In this document: piece by piece, positions 24,820 through 34,900 of the stretch
Layout: each line of letters starts with the position of its first letter
Position numbering within the stretch: position 1 is the stretch's first letter
From: Lichenostomus cassidix
Taxonomy: Eukaryota; Chordata; Aves; Passeriformes; Meliphagidae
Length of the DNA stretch: 64,000 nt
Reading direction: 5' to 3'
Assembly (NCBI GenBank): GCA_008360975.2
Contig: VLJF02000047.1
Span: 2,130,414-2,194,413 of the forward strand
Translations under genes and position numbers: made by a program
Notes under the pieces: model-generated
Seen by the model: the letters and a program-made list of their open reading frames with translations, nothing else
What the model was told of the DNA's origin: nothing
Database searches by the model: none

Positions 24820-25490
24820 CAGATTGCTGATGTTCCCCTTAGCTCATGCGTTGATGTTTGGCGTTCTTTTTTGTAGTAGACTAAGAGAGAGAACTGCCTG
24901 GTGACAGCAGGAACTTCCGAGATGTCAAGGTGTTCTTTGTCACCAGACACGGATTCACATCCCTGGATGTCTAAGGGATAAGTCAAGCACTATTACTCAC
25001 AGAGGGGATGGAAGCCGGGTGCCAGGCTAGGACTCGCCGGGAGGGATTGTTGTATTAGCTTTGGACGTGGGGATGTCCAAAAAAGGGCCCCTTAGGTCAC
25101 GTAAAGGGAGAGCCTGACTTCTGATGACGACGCAGAGTTGCGCAGGGCAGGGCGGTCCTGGTGTGTGTCGCATCGCTTGTCTACCGTGCGTTCCCTGTCT
25201 TTTGTGTGTCTTGCGTTGCATATCTTTTGCCTCACCCCTTCGAGGGGATTATCTAAAAGGCCAGGCCATCCTTACCATCTCTGATCTCCGTGTTCCTCGG
25301 CTTGGCGCCGATATCTTTGAACCTTCAATGCCCGAGCTCAGGTGTGCATCAGAATCTCTGCATCTCTTTAGAAGCATCGAGTCGGAAGCCTTTTACAGTC
25401 TTGTTCTAAGCCGTGTCGACAGCTGTACATGGCAGTGATCCATTATAGCAGGCTAGGACTTGTAAGGGTGTGTGGTCAGAATCTTGTCCC
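24820..25490. repeat. Diverged tandem duplication, copy 2
   Basis: Partner of 24100-24770. Each copy begins with an acceptor-like pyrimidine tract and AG (24167 and 24876), so if the region is transcribed the duplication would have produced repeated exons. Confidence 0.5.
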
Positions 25491-25718
25491 TATCTTCGTG
25501 ATTCACGGGCTTCCATCTTTGCCATTTTGGCGAGCTTTTCGTAATGTGATCACGTTAGCATCTTCTGCCGGGGTTTTTTGGGCCTGGTTAGCTCACCGTC
25601 AGTCTCACCTGGGCCATCTCATTCCTCATCCTCTCGATCATTGCAGTCATCTCAGAGAGTTTTCTCTCATTGTCGTGTCCCCTTGTTGCACATCCTGTCT
25701 AATGTCTCTTTGTGTCTC

Positions 25719-25736
25719 TGTGTGTGTGTGTGTGTG
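25719..25736 (+). repeat. (TG)9 microsatellite
   Basis: Nine uninterrupted TG units, with the same count in the second copy at 60813-60830. Confidence 0.9.
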
Positions 25737-28694
25737 TTTGTTTGGCCTGGAGCTGCAAGTACAGATGTGATGTACTTCGATCAGATAGGGGAGGTTGTAG
25801 TTTTTCAGTGTTTCAACGTGGTTTTTGGCACTTGAGAAACGATTCACCGAAGATCCCCATCTGTATCTGTGCTGGGAATGGTGAAAGTGCGGTGTTCCCA
25901 GTTATGGCGTGGGTGGCTGTTGTGGTGACGCCAGGTCAGGGCTTCCACTCTATCCCAAAGAGCGCCTACCTCCAGCCTGTGTGTCCCCTCAAAAGCAGGT
26001 ACTGACTGTGTGCCTGTCCCCTTCAGCTCCTCAGCCCATGTGGCCTGTGTCCTGTCGTGGCCACCCTGAGCCCAAAGAGGCCCATGTGGTGCTCCCGGGC
26101 TTGTCACTTCCTGCTGGGATTGCTGTGGTACCCCCTGCTCTGCCTAATGTTACCCTCTGAAGCAGGGGCATCCCTCTGCTTCAGGAATGTCCGTCTGATG
26201 TGCCACAAATGAGGGGCACCCTGTAGTGTAGGTCTGCACGGGGGTCCCTCCTGCCTTCCCCGGTCTCCTGGCAGGAAGGATACCGCAAAGCGCTGACCCC
26301 CCGTGACAGCATAAAAGGTCCTAGTTTCACTAAGCAGCCTGACATCCCCCCAGCCATCAGCAGAGGCAAGCTGAGACCAGACCACTTGTTTGGCAAGAAG
26401 TTGCCAGAACCTTTCTCTCTTCCCCATATTCCCTATGATCATGGCGTGGTCCCTGTGAGAAAGTCAGGGGATTAGTGAAGGAATCAGGGGCTTCCTTGTT
26501 GAAGAGGAGCCTAGCCCCTTCCAATGGCTGCAGACCAGGGGGGTCAGTTGGATCCAAATATTCCAGCACTGGGGCCACAGCAGCACCTAGCTCTGGACCT
26601 TCTCCTGCCATCTGGGAGTCTCTGTCATCCTCCAGCACTGACACCCTGAGCGTGGACCCCCAGAACCACATGAGGGCGTTTGGAGGAGTCACGGTGGCGC
26701 CCCCTTCCTGCCCCCAGCCTGATGCCCATGCTGGTACCTGCCACATTCATTGTCCTGGCAGAGCCTCGGTGGGTCTGGACAGCACGCTGGCACCAAACAT
26801 GTCCTCCCCCAAAACGGGGTGTCCCACACTTTGAAGTGAGAGCAAGAAGCTGGAGATGCTGGGAGAGGCAGTGGGAGTACTGGAAGGGAGAAAGGTGTGG
26901 GAGGCAGAGCCGGGACAAAGGAGGAGATGTCACAGAGACACGGGGATATGGGGAGGGGGTGCACGGCTTGAGGGGATTGCCCATGTTGTCACCCCCGGGG
27001 GTGTGAGAGTTTGTCCAGGGTGGGATGGGGCTGTAGTGGTGAACCCCAAGTGAGATGGGGGTGATCCCATGGGACGTGGGCAGAGTCCCAGCTTGTCTGG
27101 CTACCCCATCCATTGTTAACGCAGCATGGCAGTAGAGCCCAATGTCAGCCCAAGACAGGTGTGGCCCCCCCTTCCCCATTGCAGAGTCCCACGCAAACCT
27201 TATAAAATCGGGAGCGCACGTCTAGACCTGACAGCTGTGCTGGTGCCCAGGGCAGAACTTGGCATCACGGGGCCGAGGGTGTTGTGGAGGGGCTGGGGGG
27301 CCCTGGCCCCTCAGCTCTATCCAAGGATGACTGAGAGATGCTCGGGGCAGGGCCTGATCCAGCCCCCTGTGCCCCAGAGTCCCACCTAAAATAAAAAAAA
27401 TGTAGAGTAAGCATTTTTATCGCGGGCAAGTGCCTGTCAACATAGTGGTGAAGATTGTGTAGAGCCCCTGTGCTGTCAGACACTCCCCAAGATCTGTCTT
27501 CCAGGTAGAGAGAAGGGCATGTGGCTGCCATCATTGTTTTGGGCAAAGAACACTTTTTAGCTGGTTATCGGTTTTGCATCCTTTGATATCATTGCTGCAA
27601 TATTTGTTTATATTTGGTGCCCTGAACAAGCACTTCCAGCTGTCATGCTGGGTAGTGAAAAATTAAAAGCAGTGCAAAGAAATTATTTCCATGATTGATA
27701 CCAATATAGCTTGCTGTCCCTAATCCCACCAAACAGGTTTCTACAAAGGTTCAAATGGTCAGGTTTTCCCTTTCACAAAGCCCTACTGAAGTGAGTGAGG
27801 TAACACACATGTGATGTACTGTATCTTCTGTGTTGTTATTAAGCCTTGCCAGATGGTTTTGATTAGGTCAAGTTGCATTTGCAAGTGTGTCCATGACAGG
27901 AGGGTGGAGATGTTTCCAACCTGTGGAAAAGAGCCATTGTTCCATGCCAGGTGCCCAGAGCCAAATGTGGGATTCTGCATCCTAAAATTGTGAAAATGGC
28001 AGTATTTCTGCCGGACTAAAGCTGCCAGGAACTAGGCCTGTGGTTGGCCTTGGAGTCCTGGGATCCTTGTCCAAACTCTGTGCAAGGCTGTAGGGTGGAA
28101 ATATTTCCTACCTGTTGAAAGGAGACACCAGTTAAAGCCAGGTTCTGTTTTGGGATGAGTGAGCAGCAGGAAGAGGGAGAGAGAACACGCTGCTGATCCA
28201 TCAGGGAAACCTTTCCAGGTAAGATATGTCAGAGTCCTATTTTAAAGACTCAATATACCCTCTGTTTCTTACGGCAAGTAAGAAAAATAGCTCTATGGTG
28301 TGCTCCTGCTAAGTTCTAAACAAATGAGCAGTGAAGCTGCTGACATTTAAACTGAAGTGCTTTCAGCAGGCCTTGAGAAGGATCCCATCAGACTGCAGTG
28401 TATTTGGATAACCTAATACAACCAGTGTGCTGACCAGAGATGTGCTAAATGCACCAAGGAAAGCAAAGTGTTGCTCAGGTGTTTTGGTCACAGCAACGTG
28501 AGTTAAACCACACAGAACACTTCCAGCAGAAGTGTGGCCTGGGCTGCTTGCACATTGAGACTGAATGATTATACAACCGCTACCTCCGAACTCTTTCTTT
28601 GAGCCTCTTCCTTGCTTCCCTCTGACCTGGCTGACTGGAACAGCACGTGGAACAGATACTGACAAGCACCCGCCATCTGAGCTGTGCAGCGCTT

Positions 28695-29690
28695 CCTACT
28701 CAGGCTGAGCTAAACCCTCTGAACCGTCTCGCAGTGTGTCACGTAGGGCACAGGGGAGGAAGGGGAATGCAGTTATCCTTCCCTCCCCAGAATGAGACAT
28801 GAGCTTCCTTGAAGATGGCATTTAAAGGATCAGTAAAGCTGTATTTTTTTCTTAGGCCATTTCAAATTTCTGTACGTGGACATTTCAGGAGGTGCAATTC
28901 AGTAAGGCTCTCGGAACTGAGCCACATGAATCAGGTTTAATGCTAAAGTGAATTTCAGTAGGCTGTGCATGGGTTAAACAGCCTACATACAGGAAAAATA
29001 TATGTTCAGGTCTAAGGCTGAATGTGCTATTTAGTGTCCAGTATTTAATAAAAAATTTGGAAAAATGTTTTGAAATCAGCAGAGCCAAATTTGTAATCTA
29101 AGAAGCGGTAGCACCATCATCCAAACCCCCTAAGTTTTTAACAGTTTAAAGTGATGCTGGATTGAAATAGATACAGGCTTGATGTGCCAATTTTTCTATC
29201 TATTCAGCCAGATTTTAAAAACATGGAAAATGTTCTCCGAGGTAAAGTACTTCATGAACTTTTTATTTCTACCCAGACCTGGAAGTTTGTACGGCGCCAG
29301 ACCGGCATCTTCTGGCTGGATTCTGTGACATGGTGACCAAGATGGAGAAGCAGCACTTCACAAGTCCTTCCTGAGCACTGGCAATTGCAGTCTTTTAAAT
29401 TTGTTGTCCATTTATGATTGTCATCTTCCAGCCAGTAAGAAAAGTATCAGGATGTAAGGAATTTAGGGAATGAAATGGAAATAAAATAGAAGGGGGATGA
29501 AAGCAAAAGGCCAGTGGTAAATATTCTGTGGGAAACTGTGCCTATGCATGAGAGAGAGAAAGAAGCAGCAGTTTCCTGAATGAAGTCACAGAAGACAATT
29601 CCCAGTGCCTACTTCTAGCTGAGTGTGCACATTTACTATGATGTAACAGAGCAATTGTAATTCCCAGGACCCTGCTTTGCAAATGCAGAA
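28695..29690. other. Sequence without recognised features
   Basis: AT-leaning, apparently unique sequence. I see no gene, repeat family or RNA. It lies beyond the point where the second large copy is cut by the gap, so it cannot be compared. Confidence 0.5.
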
Positions 29691-29880
29691 ATGTCCCAAA
29701 AGCTCGAAATCCAGGTTTTTAATTTTGATCAGGCGCTTAAAGTACTCACCCGTAGCGCGGGGTCCCGATTTGTTCCGTACAAAAGATGGCGGCGGCCGGA
29801 AAAGCATAGGCGCGCCCATTAATATGGCGGCGCCCGTTTCGCACATGCGCGGTGCACTGGACTACCAAAATGGCGGCCGC
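29691..29880 (+). repeat. Direct repeat copy 1 in CpG island 2
   Basis: ATGTCCCAAAAG through AATGGCGGCC, repeated 429 bases downstream at 30120-30305. It contains AAGATGGCGGC at 29783-29793 (a full YY1 consensus), a second ATGGCGGCG near 29824, and TTCGCACATGCGCGGTGCA, related to the 47-bp unit. The motif content suggests a CpG-island promoter or its repeated module. Confidence 0.8.
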
Positions 29881-30119
29881 GAAGTCCTGACCCCGAAAAC
29901 GGCGATTTGGCTGCTTGGCGGGCTTCCCCGGCGCTGCGGACAGGTGCGGAGAGGTCTTTGGGGGCGGGTGTGCGCGCTGCGGTTCGGCGGGGCCGCCATT
30001 TTGTCCCGAAAGCGATCGGCAAATTCCGGTTTTTTCCCACCGCTCGCGCGGTTGCCGCCGCCCGTGGGCGACGCGGACAGTATAGAGGACGCCCCTGCAG
30101 CTGTTTGCTGAGTGCATAA
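29881..30119. promoter_or_regulatory. CpG-rich spacer between the direct repeats
   Basis: Very CpG-rich, with GGCGGGTG, GGGGCGGG and GGCCGCCATTTTG (the reverse complement of a YY1 core, near 29989-30001). Its opposite orientation to the flanking YY1 cores again hints at divergent transcription. No coding frame is convincing. Confidence 0.4.
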
Positions 30120-30305
30120 ATGTCCCAAAAGCGCGAAATACGAGTTTTTAATTTCGATCAGGCGCTTAAAGTAGTCACCTATAGCGCGGGGTCCTGATTT
30201 GTTCCGTACAAAAGATGGCGGCGGCCGGAGAAGCATAGGCGCGTCCATTAATATGGCGGCGCCCCTATTTCGCACATGCGCAGTGCACTGACTACCAAAA
30301 TGGCG
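30120..30305 (+). repeat. Direct repeat copy 2 in CpG island 2
   Basis: Second copy of the module at 29691-29880, with scattered substitutions and the YY1 consensus intact at 30212-30222. It runs directly into the first 47-bp unit at 30292, suggesting that the tandem array grew from the tail of this module. Confidence 0.8.
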
Positions 30306-30902
30306 TCGGCATCATTCGCACATGCGCATTGCAGTGAACTACCAAAATGGCGTCGGCATCATTCGCACATGCGCAGTGCAGTGAACTACCAAAATGGCGT
30401 CGGCATCATTCGCACATGCGCAGTGCAGTGAACTACCAAAATGGCGTCGGCATCATTCGCACATGCGCAGTGCAGTAAACTACCAAAATGGCGTCGGCAT
30501 CATTCGCACATGCGCAGTGTAGTGAACTACCAAAATGGCGTCGGCATCATTCGCACATGCGCAGTGCAGTGAACTACCAAAATGGCGTCGGCATCATTCG
30601 CACATGCGCAGTGCAGTCAACTAACAAAATGGCGTCGGCATCGTTCGCACATGCGCAGTGCAGTAAACTACCAAAATGGCGTCGGCATCGTTCGCACATG
30701 CGCAGTGCAGTGAACTATCAAAATGGCGTCGGCATCGTTCGCACATGCGCAGTGTAGTGAACTACCAAAATGGCGTCGGCATCATTTGCACATGCGTAGT
30801 GCAGTAGAATGCCAAAATGGCGTCGGCATCGTTCGCACATGCGCGGTGCATTGGACTACCAAAATGGCGTCGGCATCGTTCGCACATGCGCAGTGTTGCC
30901 GA
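30292..30902 (+). repeat. 47-bp YY1/NRF1 minisatellite, 13 units
   Basis: Units begin at CTACC (30292, 30339, 30386, 30433, 30480 and so on every 47 bases to 30856). Each has AAAATGGCGTCGGCATC, a YY1-type core (AAnATGGCG), followed by TCGCACATGCGCAGTG, which contains a near NRF1 half site. The register is exact and substitutions are few (CATTTGCACATGCGTAG in one unit). The array offers 13 evenly spaced YY1 and NRF1 candidate sites. Because 47 is not a multiple of three, frames through it cycle through all three readings; they are not genes. Confidence 0.95.
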
Positions 30903-31320
30903 GTTCAAAAAGGGCGGCCGCGGGGTCTTCTCTGAGGCAATATGCGTCTACTGTGCCGCCTGAACAAAATGCGGAGTCCGAGGGTGCCACCGCAGCATTT
31001 TCCGCGCTTTGCGGGCTTCTGCTGAAGCGTGCGGTGCTGTGGACGGCGCGGGGGGCTGGCGGGATCCGCGTGTGCCGGGGCGGGCACCGGCGCGGTCGAC
31101 TATATGGCCCCCCCCCGCCTCTCCCGGTTCCTTAAAAGGGGCCCTCGGCACGCAGCGGATGGCGGCGGCGGCGGCGACACAGGTCGGGGCGGGGGCGGAG
31201 GGGGGCTGACCCGGCGGCCCCCAGCCCGGGGAGGGAGAGCGGCGCCGCCGGCTCGGGGCCCCGCGGGACACCACTCCCCACGGACCGCTCCGAAAATGGG
31301 GTGCCGTCCAGCATGATAAT
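30903..31320. promoter_or_regulatory. CpG island, distal part
   Basis: CpG-rich sequence with a (GGC)5 run at 31161-31175 and a run of G blocks at 31186-31205 containing Sp1-type GGGGCGGGG and able in principle to form a G-quadruplex. CpG density drops sharply after about 31310. No coding frame is supported: the 269-codon minus frame crossing it runs from the retroviral LTR region into the CpG island. Confidence 0.45.
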
Positions 31321-31740
31321 CCTTTATCCCCTATCGTTGGCTTATATGCCAAAAAAAAAAAAAAAAGTGTAAAAATGTGTAGTCCTATCTCTTTAACTGC
31401 ACCCAGCCGCAGAAAAAAACGCGAGTTGTTTTGAAAACATTTTCTCCAAGCCTTGCTCCGGGGGAGGATTCGTCGCCCGGCAGAAACTGCGTGCTGGACA
31501 AAGGTCAGGGTGAGCTCTATTCCCGTTTTTTCCATTCTTCTTCTTTTTCCTCGTTTGGACCCCTTCTCTTCGATCTGCTTTACCACCCGGAGACCCAAAA
31601 AAGCCAAAAAACAGCAGAGCTCTCCAGAAAGCTCCACCCGGCCCCGGGTGGGGGGCGAAAAAGAGAAAAACTGCGTCTGAAAAAAAGACTTTTTAATCAA
31701 GTTAAATAACTGCCTTTCACCTTGTTTTTTCCCCTTCCCC
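31321..31740. other. Transition between CpG island and retrovirus
   Basis: Starts AT-rich with an A16 run at 31350-31365. It then has a moderately GC-rich stretch (31440-31680) containing donor-like words (AAAGGTCAGGGTGAG). I cannot tell whether this is host sequence or the U3 part of the LTR; a TGTAAAAATGTGTAG at about 31367 is one possible LTR start. Confidence 0.3.
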
Positions 31741-31887
31741 TGTGCCTTATAAGGCACTCTGCGTAATTTTATTAAATAAATAATTTTTTCTTCACTTCCA
31801 TCTAAAAAATTCTGTTAAAAGTAAAAAAAAAAGTGTCAAAACCCTTCACTCTCAAAAAAAGGAAAATCTTATCATTAACCCGGGACA
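31741..31887 (+). mobile_element. Retroviral LTR, right part (R/U5), left boundary unresolved
   Basis: The stretch ends in CCCGGGACA at 31887, a typical LTR end in CA, four bases before a primer binding site. TATAAG at 31748-31753 and AATAAA at 31775-31780 lie close together, as in several class II LTRs. The LTR may extend left towards 31367. This segment keeps a noticeable number of G, unlike the interior. Confidence 0.55.
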
Positions 31888-31891
31888 TATT

Positions 31892-31902
31892 TGGCGCCCA
31901 AC
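31892..31902 (+). promoter_or_regulatory. Retroviral primer binding site, tRNA-Lys type
   Basis: TGGCGCCCAAC matches the first 11 bases of the binding site used by lysine-tRNA-primed (ERVK/class II) retroviruses; the next bases (TTACGGGG) only partly follow it. It sets the element's orientation as + and confirms that the sequence to its left is a 5' LTR. Confidence 0.75.
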
Positions 31903-34900
31903 TTACGGGGCCTTAATTACTTGTTCTACACCTTTTATAAAATTAAAAAAAGTAAAAAAAACCCCGAATAATTACATTCTAGTTTTAAACGCTTGATATT
32001 AAATTACAACCATCAATAATCACTATGCTGTTTGATAAAAAATTATTTAATATAATACTGTCTGTTTAGCACATAAATTTATTTCCCTACCAACAAGTAA
32101 AAACAATCCTGTCCCTAATGTATAATTTCCACCAATCAGAGACACAACTCCAACTTGTTATAGTAATGTGTGTAATACTAACAATCTGTAACAAAATATG
32201 AAAAACAGTTAAAGATGTACATGCTCTGTTAATTTCCTCCTCTAGTTTTAGTAACCTGTTTTAGAGTTTTATTAATAATATTACCCAACCTGTTAAAAAA
32301 GTAGAGAGTGAAACTTCCTAACTCCTCACCCATCTCTTTCCCTTTAAATCTAGTATATCAACTTTTAAAAATATTCAATTTTTCCTAAATGTTAAAAAAA
32401 CCATTAACTTAATTATACAAATACTTTACCTAAAAATTTCCATGTATATAATATTCAATTTTACCAAAATAAAAACTAAAAAAAAAACTAAACAAAAACA
32501 AACACCTAATCCAAATAGAAAAAAATTAAATAATATAAAATATAAAAAAACATAAATAAAACTTTAAAAAAATTCTCTAATCCAATAAACTAAAAATTTC
32601 CCCCTAAACAAATCCCAAAACCAACTAAAGTAAAAAAATATCTAAAAAAAAATACAAAAACAACTACAATACAATATATTAAACCCTAACATATACTTAT
32701 CATACACTATCAGATATTATAAAACAAAAAATAAAAAAACCTAAACCAATAACAATTACTCCTATTACAAAAAACAAAAAAACCCAATTTAAAACTAATC
32801 ACCCAAATAACAATAGGGAGGGACCCTCAAAACCAACAACTAAATCAAAAATCATTATTAAATCCATAAATATAAAAAACCTTCACAACCTAAAAAAAAA
32901 TTATATCCAACAAAATAATAAATCTATAATTAATTAATTAATCCATCTTTAAAATACTACAAACAATATTACACTTCTAAATCCTACTAAAACAAAACAT
33001 TTAAAAACTATATCACGTAACCCAAATATCAACCAAACTATACAAAATAGACCTAACTACAACAACCTCTAAAAACGAACTATCAAAACTACAAAAAAAA
33101 ATACCTACATCCCAACAATCTCTGTTCACAACAAACTCAATAAAAAACTATAAAACAAAAAATTCAACGCTTAAAAAAAAAAAGTAATAAAAATTATCTT
33201 CTCAAAAAACATAACAAACCCAAATCCAACTATAAACCCAAATAAAATAAAATATACACCTATAATATAACAAAAACTCCTAAAACTTAAACCATCAAAA
33301 TATACTTCTACTTTAACCATTATAAAACAAAATAACAAACATAAAACTATACATAATATAACAAAAAAACTCCAAACATATACAAATATCATACATAACC
33401 CAATAAATACAAAAATCTCAACTATAAAAACAAATCTACAAAAACTAAAAAATAAAATAAAAAAAATCATAAAAAACTCAATAAAAAAATTAAAAACAAC
33501 CTTCTCCAAATCTCAAAAATACAAACCAAAAATTCTACTACCCCACGCAAACACTCCTCAGCTATAAAAACTAAATATATCCCTCAACATAAATTATAAT
33601 ATTTCCTATATAACAATAAAAAAAACATAAACAAATAAAATAAACAACCCACTGCTATCCTAACACAACAAATACGTAAATTAAAAAAAAACAAAACTAA
33701 AAAAAAAACTCCACCAAAAAAAAAATAACTCTACTCAATATATCTAATTCCCTTAAAAAAACCTCTAACACAAATACCCACCATAATTAAAAAAACCCTG
33801 CCTCTAACCAAATGAAAACCAAAAAACCCAAATTTTTTAAACAGTATAAATTCAATAACCTAACACATCAAAACCACAAAAATACAAAACTTTAATTAAC
33901 ACTAATACACAATACACAATAATACCATCACAACATATAAAAACAAAACCTATTTCTATTTCCAACATTACAAAAAAATCACAAAACTTAACCCTCGTAA
34001 AAACTAAAATAAACCTAACTAAAAAAAAATAAAAAAACCATTCCATTATAACTAACCCAAAAACTCCATATATTTTAAATATAAACTTCCTCCAAAATAA
34101 ATATTTCAAAAACCCAAAAAAACTCAAATAAACATTTAAAATAACTACTGTAAAAACAAAAAACATAAAACAATTAAACACCTTACCTAAACTATCAAAA
34201 AACCCATCTACAATAAAACTCCTAAAAAAAAAAAAACCAACAAATACCAATTACAACCTCAATTATACACCGCCAACAATACCAAACAACTCGTAATACT
34301 GTAATTCCCATTCACAAACTAATCCATAAACTAAAAAACCAAAAAATAATCAACAAAACCCATTCATCCTTTAACAACCCCATCTAACCTATACAAAAAT
34401 CTAAAAAAAAATAAAAATTAACTATAAACTATCATACCTTAAATAAAATAACTCCACCTCTAAATACTACTATACCAAACATACTAAAACTCCAATATAA
34501 ACTAAAATCCAAAGCAACAAAATAATATACTACTATTAACATTACAAATACATTTTTCTCCATTCCTCTAACAACAAAATACAAACCTCAATTTACTTTC
34601 ACCTAAAAAAACATACAATACACCTAAAACCAATTACCCCAAAAATAAAAACACAATCCCACCATTTATCATAAACTAATCCAAACTACATTAAAAAAAA
34701 AATAAAACTCCAAAACATTTACAATACATTAATAACATCATTATATAAAAAAACACAACAAAAAAAATTAAAAAAAAAAATCCAAATTCTCCTAAAAACC
34801 AATTTCACTGTAAAAAAAACAAAATCAAAAAACCTACCAAAAAAATCCAATTCCTAAAAATAAAATAACAAAATAAACAACATCAAATTCCTACTAAAAT

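Larger units (their letters stand above)
23390..25490 (+). ncRNA. Possible spliced non-coding transcript
   Basis: Splice-type signals line up downstream of the ZNF143/TATA-like pair. Candidate donors are ATG|GTGAGG (23516) and GCA|GTGAGT (23540). A pyrimidine tract ends in AG at 23650, followed by a possible 128-nt exon (23651-23778) closed by CCA|GTAAGT. Further acceptors end at 24167 (TTTTCTTTTTCGTAG) and 24876 (GTTCTTTTTTGTAG). The exon-like segment has no convincing frame, so a non-coding RNA is more likely than a protein gene. All of these signals are intact in the second copy (acceptors near 58743, 59259 and 59968). Single signals of this quality occur by chance; the case rests on their order and is weak. 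Confidence 0.25.
22711..28694. other. Single-copy-like region, duplicated at 57804-63793
   Basis: Mixed-composition sequence of ordinary vertebrate appearance with no simple periodicity. None of the frames (the longest is about 184 codons, minus, 26625-27179) shows a domain I recognise, and several are broken by single-base differences in the second copy. Within it are a candidate promoter and splice-like signals at 23.3-24.9 kb, a diverged internal duplication at 24.1-25.5 kb and a TG microsatellite. From about 25.9 to 28.7 kb I see nothing specific beyond ordinary unique sequence. Confidence 0.5.

Noticed and set aside
26625..27179. 184-codon minus-strand frame in the unique region
   Set aside because: No recognisable domain, and its start region is shifted by a single-base indel in the second copy. 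Composition is what a G-rich sense strand gives in antisense.
30488..30935. Frames through the 47-bp array
   Set aside because: 47 is not a multiple of three, so the translations cycle phases; this is non-coding regulatory-type repeat.
30948..31757. 269-codon minus-strand frame
   Set aside because: Spans a CpG island, an A16 run and the LTR region, which have no reason to form one gene; no domain recognised.
33171..34250. Minus-strand frames of 112 and 132 codons rich in F, V and I inside the retrovirus
   Set aside because: They arise from the near absence of C on the minus strand in the G-depleted region and are antisense to the element's own orientation.
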